The notes below the pieces were generated by a model, which saw only the letters and a list, made by a program, of their open reading frames with translations, had not been told where the DNA came from and did no database searches. Made by a program: the position numbers and the translations under genes. Positions 61,189 through 64,000 of a stretch of 64,000 bases of DNA are shown here, piece after piece. This DNA is from Dokdonella sp041395345 (GTDB lineage Bacteria; Pseudomonadota; Gammaproteobacteria; Xanthomonadales; Rhodanobacteraceae). Position 1 is the first letter of the stretch; the number at the start of each line of letters is the position of its first letter. The stretch covers positions 1 through 64,000 of the forward strand of contig NZ_JAWLAR010000012.1 in NCBI RefSeq assembly GCF_041395345.1, written 5' to 3'.

Positions 61189-62532
61189 TCAGCTACGACT
61201 GAAAAAGCGGTAGCGATTCTTGCCTGCCCGCTTTGCCTCGTACATGGCAACGTCTCCGGCCTTCATCAGTTGCGATGCGGTCACTCCATCATCCGGGTAT
61301 ACCGCGATTCCGAATGATGCGCTGAACTGGAACGTGCGGTCATCAATCGTGGTCGGCCGACTGAATTCCTCGATGAGCTGATCGGCCAGCCTGCTCAGGA
61401 CTTCGCGCAATGGAGCGCCAGCATTGGGAGCCGCCTGTACGAGCAGGATGAATTCGTCTCCGCCCAGGCGCGCGGGTTTGGTCTCGATCTGCTCATTGGC
61501 ATTGACCACCTCACGGAATCGGTCGGCAAAGCGACACAGCAGCTTGTCGCCGGCATCATGACCCCAGGAATCGTTGACTGGCTTGAAATCGTCGATATCC
61601 GCGAGAATCACGGCAAACGGAAATCTTCTGCCGCGAGCGACATAGGCCTCCAGGCTCTCGCGAAACGCACGTCGATTGGCCAGTCCGGTCAACGAATCAG
61701 TGTTGGCAATCCGTCGAATGTCGCGATCACGCTTGGCGATGCCATCGGTCATGCGCTCGAAAGCGCGAATAAGCTCGCCGATTTCATCCTTGTTGTCCCG
61801 GCCGGGCAGGTTGACCGAGAGATTTCCGGCCTCGATTTCCTTGGCCGCATCGGCGAGGCGCCTGATCGGTCGCACAAGCACACGCTGCATCACAACGCTG
61901 ACGATGATGCCGAGCGCAATGGCGAGTCCGATCAGGACGAACACACCGAGGAAATATCGGCGCGAAATCTCGTTGAGCCGTTCTTCGAGCGCTCTGGTAG
62001 CCTCAGCCTCGTATCGCTGCACCGAAGCCAGTGAATAGCCGATGCGAACTCCACCCAGACGATCCTCTCCAAGCAGGATCGGCGCGGAGACATCGACGAT
62101 ATCCCCGTTGCGCTGCATCAGCAGTTCGGATGCAGCAATGATTCTCGCAGCCAGCGGATCCGACATGACCTGCCCATAGCTTGCGATGGCGTCCGATCCA
62201 TCATGAATGATGGCGCCGTCCGGATCGTAGACCGTCGCGTACTTCGCATCGGGCTGGGTGAGGACATCGCTGACGATGCGGCCGATGATTTCGAGATCAA
62301 AATTGTAGAGAGGGTTGATCAGGGCCTCGGCCGCGTTGCTTCCAGCCGCTCTGGCCTGCTCCTGCAAGCGCTCAAGCACGAGGTTCTGAATGGATTCGCG
62401 AGTCAGTTCGATGACATCGCGCTGCAAGGACAGTTGGCGCTGCAGGAGCGCCACCAACGCCAGCAGCGAAACCAGCAACGCGAACGCGACGAGGGTGAGG
62501 AATCTAGCCTGGAGGCCGTATCGAAAGCTCAT
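61189..62532 (-). CDS. Membrane diguanylate cyclase with periplasmic sensor and HAMP
   Basis: A 447-residue protein: a membrane helix (about 9-29), a periplasmic region (about 30-190), a second helix (about 192-213, FLGVFVLIGLAIALGIIVSVV), a HAMP (VRPIRRLADAAKEIEAGNL), then a GGDEF domain with GGDEF at 357-361 (RLGGDEFILLV). The active-site motif is intact, so c-di-GMP synthesis is expected. No RxxD inhibitory site is seen five residues before GGDEF. Its ATG overlaps the stop of the PhnD-like gene (ATGA), so the periplasmic protein is probably its input. YajQ, a c-di-GMP effector elsewhere in this window, could respond. Confidence 0.9.
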   Translation of the reverse strand: MSFRYGLQARFLTLVAFALLVSLLALVALLQRQLSLQRDVIELTRESIQNLVLERLQEQARAAGSNAAEALINPLYNFDLEIIGRIVSDVLTQPDAKYATVYDPDGAIIHDGSDAIASYGQVMSDPLAARIIAASELLMQRNGDIVDVSAPILLGEDRLGGVRIGYSLASVQRYEAEATRALEERLNEISRRYFLGVFVLIGLAIALGIIVSVVMQRVLVRPIRRLADAAKEIEAGNLSVNLPGRDNKDEIGELIRAFERMTDGIAKRDRDIRRIANTDSLTGLANRRAFRESLEAYVARGRRFPFAVILADIDDFKPVNDSWGHDAGDKLLCRFADRFREVVNANEQIETKPARLGGDEFILLVQAAPNAGAPLREVLSRLADQLIEEFSRPTTIDDRTFQFSASFGIAVYPDDGVTASQLMKAGDVAMYEAKRAGKNRYRFFSRS

Positions 62533-63458
62533 TCGATCCCCGCGCTGACCTTGTTGACGCCCACGCGCAAGCGCTCCAGATCCTTCCTGTCGGTCTCGTC
62601 CAGGTCGAAAAAGCGCATCGACTGATGGTACTTCTCCAGCAGGCCAATCGCCTCGGGATCGTCTGCCATTCCAATCAGGACTTCGCGCAAGCGCGCCCGG
62701 ACCTCTGGTTTCAGACTCTGTCGAACCACCTCCACGCCACGCGGTACCTCGGGGCTTTCCCTCAGAACGATGAAATCACTCTTGAAGAATTCCGGAATCT
62801 TGCGCGCGTTGGTCCAGTCGAGATTGCTCACGGTGCCCACATCGACGAGATTCTTGTGCACCCAGGTTGCGATGTTGCGTTCAGTGCGGGCGAACACGTA
62901 ACCGACCGAATCTGGCACCGGAGGATCAAACGGAGAACCGAGTATCTCGAGGTTCATGTCCCGTTCCAGAAGCTCCATCGCCGGTATGAAATAGGCGCTG
63001 GTCGATGTCGGATTCTGGAAAGCGATGCGATGGCCGCGCAGTCCCTCGATCGAAGTAACCTTGCCATCCCTGCGTGCAAAGTAGACGGTGTGGTATCGAC
63101 GAACACCGTTTCGATCTGACAACAGAAAGGTCTCTGCACCGGCCCTGCGCTGCAGAAGCATGGCGCCACCGGCCGTTTCCGAGACCCAGTCGACTCGGCC
63201 ACGCCGAAGGTAGCTGGCCATTTGCAGCGCATCGCGCGCCATCAACACCTTGCCCTCGCGAATGCCGACGTCAGCCATGTGCGCAACGACATAATCGAGC
63301 AAGACCTTCATCGATTCGTAGTGCGACTTCGGGTCATCGCTGATTCGACCCAGCACGAGCACACCGGGCGCTTCTTCGGCATGCACGGCCACACCGGCTC
63401 CGAGGCCCGGACCGAGACAGGCAAGCACGAAAATCAGGCGGGCTATCGTACCTTTCAA
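62529..63458 (-). CDS. PhnD/SsuA-like periplasmic binding protein, partner of a diguanylate cyclase
   Basis: A protein of about 309 residues with a signal peptide (IARLIFVLACLGPGLGAGVAVHA) and a type 2 periplasmic-binding fold of the PhnD-like group. GRISDDPKSHYESMKVLLDYVV is the phosphate/phosphonate-type front; LRGHRIAFQNPTSTSAYFIPAM is the second lobe hinge. No ABC permease or ATPase follows, unlike transport systems. The start is uncertain: TTG at 63458 or 63467, or an ATG/GTG further upstream to 63575 that adds non-signal sequence. It precedes the cyclase with overlapping stop/start. Confidence 0.82.
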   Translation of the reverse strand: MKGTIARLIFVLACLGPGLGAGVAVHAEEAPGVLVLGRISDDPKSHYESMKVLLDYVVAHMADVGIREGKVLMARDALQMASYLRRGRVDWVSETAGGAMLLQRRAGAETFLLSDRNGVRRYHTVYFARRDGKVTSIEGLRGHRIAFQNPTSTSAYFIPAMELLERDMNLEILGSPFDPPVPDSVGYVFARTERNIATWVHKNLVDVGTVSNLDWTNARKIPEFFKSDFIVLRESPEVPRGVEVVRQSLKPEVRARLREVLIGMADDPEAIGLLEKYHQSMRFFDLDETDRKDLERLRVGVNKVSAGIE

Positions 63459-63695
63459 CGTGAACAACCCTTCCAGTACCGGGTGACAGATTATCGGAAT
63501 ACTCGAACGCACGACAGGCAGGAACGCAAGATTCGTGCCTTCGATGACGGGAATCGGGAATCGATGCCGGTGCAAGCCGGGATCAGGGGGTCTTGCTCCT
63601 CTTTCGGGCTCGGCGCAGGACAGGACCCATGGTCCCGAGAGATCCGTTTCACTTGTTTACCGTTCCCCATTCCCGGCTTCGGGGGACACCACGAA

Positions 63696-63717
63696 AAAGC
63701 GGGCCGAAGCCCGCTTT
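63696..63717 (-). terminator. Terminator of pnp
   Basis: Stem AAAGCGGGC / GCCCGCTTT with loop CGAA; on the minus strand the hairpin is followed by a U-run (plus AAAAA at 63694-63698). It sits 27 bases after the pnp stop. The gap 63459-63743 holds nothing else clear besides a repeat word GGGAATCGGGAAT near 63548. Confidence 0.9.
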
Positions 63718-63743
63718 CGCTGGTTATTCAACCACGCGGTCGA

Positions 63744-63998
63744 TCAGGCACTGACGCCTTCACCTTCCTCGACGGCCTTCATCGACAGGCGAATACGGCC
63801 CTGCTTGTCGACTTCCAGCACCTTGACCTTGACGATATCGCCTTCCTTGAGCTTGTCCGAGACCTTCTCGACACGCTCGTTGGAGATCTGCGAAACATGC
63901 ACGAGTCCGTCCTTGCCCGGAAGGATCGTGACGAATGCGCCGAAATCCATGAGCTTGGCGACCTTGCCTTCGTAGATGCGACCCGGCTCGACATCCGA
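63744..63998 (-). CDS. pnp: Polynucleotide phosphorylase, C-terminal S1 domain (partial)
   Basis: The window ends inside this gene; about 85 C-terminal codons are seen. They encode the S1 RNA-binding domain: EGKVAKLMDFGAFVTILPG, then DGLVHVSQISNERVEKVSD, then VKVLEVDKQGRIRLSMKAV. This matches the S1 domain of PNPase closely (E. coli: VDFGAFVAI, GLVHISQI, KVLEVDRQGRIRLS). PNPase degrades RNA 3' to 5' by phosphorolysis with RNase E. A short acidic tail (EEGEGVSA) ends the protein, much shorter than the tail of E. coli PNPase. Confidence 0.94.
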   Translation of the reverse strand, partial: SDVEPGRIYEGKVAKLMDFGAFVTILPGKDGLVHVSQISNERVEKVSDKLKEGDIVKVKVLEVDKQGRIRLSMKAVEEGEGVSA

Positions 63999-64000
63999 AA

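Overview
The window looks like chromosomal DNA from a GC-rich gammaproteobacterium, most likely of the Xanthomonadales/Lysobacterales (Rhodanobacteraceae-like). The reasons are the NAD-type isocitrate dehydrogenase, the tight phoB-phoR-ppk-ppx operon, the YajQ/c-di-GMP style signalling genes, REP-type intergenic repeats, and gene pairs shared with Enterobacteria (folC-dedD-cvpA-purF, ppi-lpxH, trmJ/suhB, A2M-pbpC). I see no phage, insertion sequence, integrase or CRISPR array. Taxonomy is inferred from gene content only.

Layout. 1-2.9 kb: end of thiD, convergent isocitrate dehydrogenase, an unknown exported protein, glutaredoxin. 3-10.2 kb: a BepA-like periplasmic metalloprotease, then a translationally coupled phosphate/polyphosphate operon (phoB, phoR, ppk, ppx) preceded by Pho-box-like repeats. 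10.4-12.1 kb: periplasmic cyclophilin and an lpxH whose reading frame is broken twice. 12.1-15.5 kb: an unrecognised minus-strand block of four exported proteins, including two paralogous cysteine-containing proteins that flank a DUF1573-like/FnIII-like protein. 16-21.7 kb: glycosyltransferases, a DUF2304 protein, two large membrane proteins and a ferritin-like DUF455 protein. 21.8-27.3 kb: purF, cvpA, a two-SPOR DedD, folC, rhomboid protease, alkyltransferase-like protein. 27.3-29.8 kb: DUF47-pit phosphate transport behind a clear Pho box. 30-37.8 kb: trmJ/suhB, two tRNA genes with good promoters, a second M48 protease, a SUMF1-type membrane protein, RNase D, PspC and DUF1499 proteins. 38-44 kb: exported msrB-msrA, an M28 peptidase, a WS/DGAT acyltransferase, photolyase. 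44-51.6 kb: an alpha-2-macroglobulin lipoprotein and PBP1C separated by a REP doublet. 51.8-55.7 kb: YajQ and a symporter-kinase-receiver hybrid. 55.9-60.8 kb: a polyhydroxybutyrate-depolymerase-like esterase, a TonB-dependent receptor and a GntP permease. 61.2-63.5 kb: a PhnD-like binding protein coupled to a diguanylate cyclase. The window ends in the 3' end of pnp.

How the genes fit together. The strongest theme is phosphate: phoBR, polyP synthesis and breakdown, and low-affinity Pit with its PhoU-like partner appear linked by Pho boxes, and PhoR lacks its usual membrane anchor. A second theme is envelope upkeep: BepA, LpxH, PBP1C/A2M, SPOR protein, exported Msr enzymes and cyclophilin. 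The best candidates for something undescribed are the secreted-protein block at 12.1-15.5 kb, the anchorless PhoR, the orphan PhnD-like/GGDEF pair, and the esterase-receptor-permease locus.
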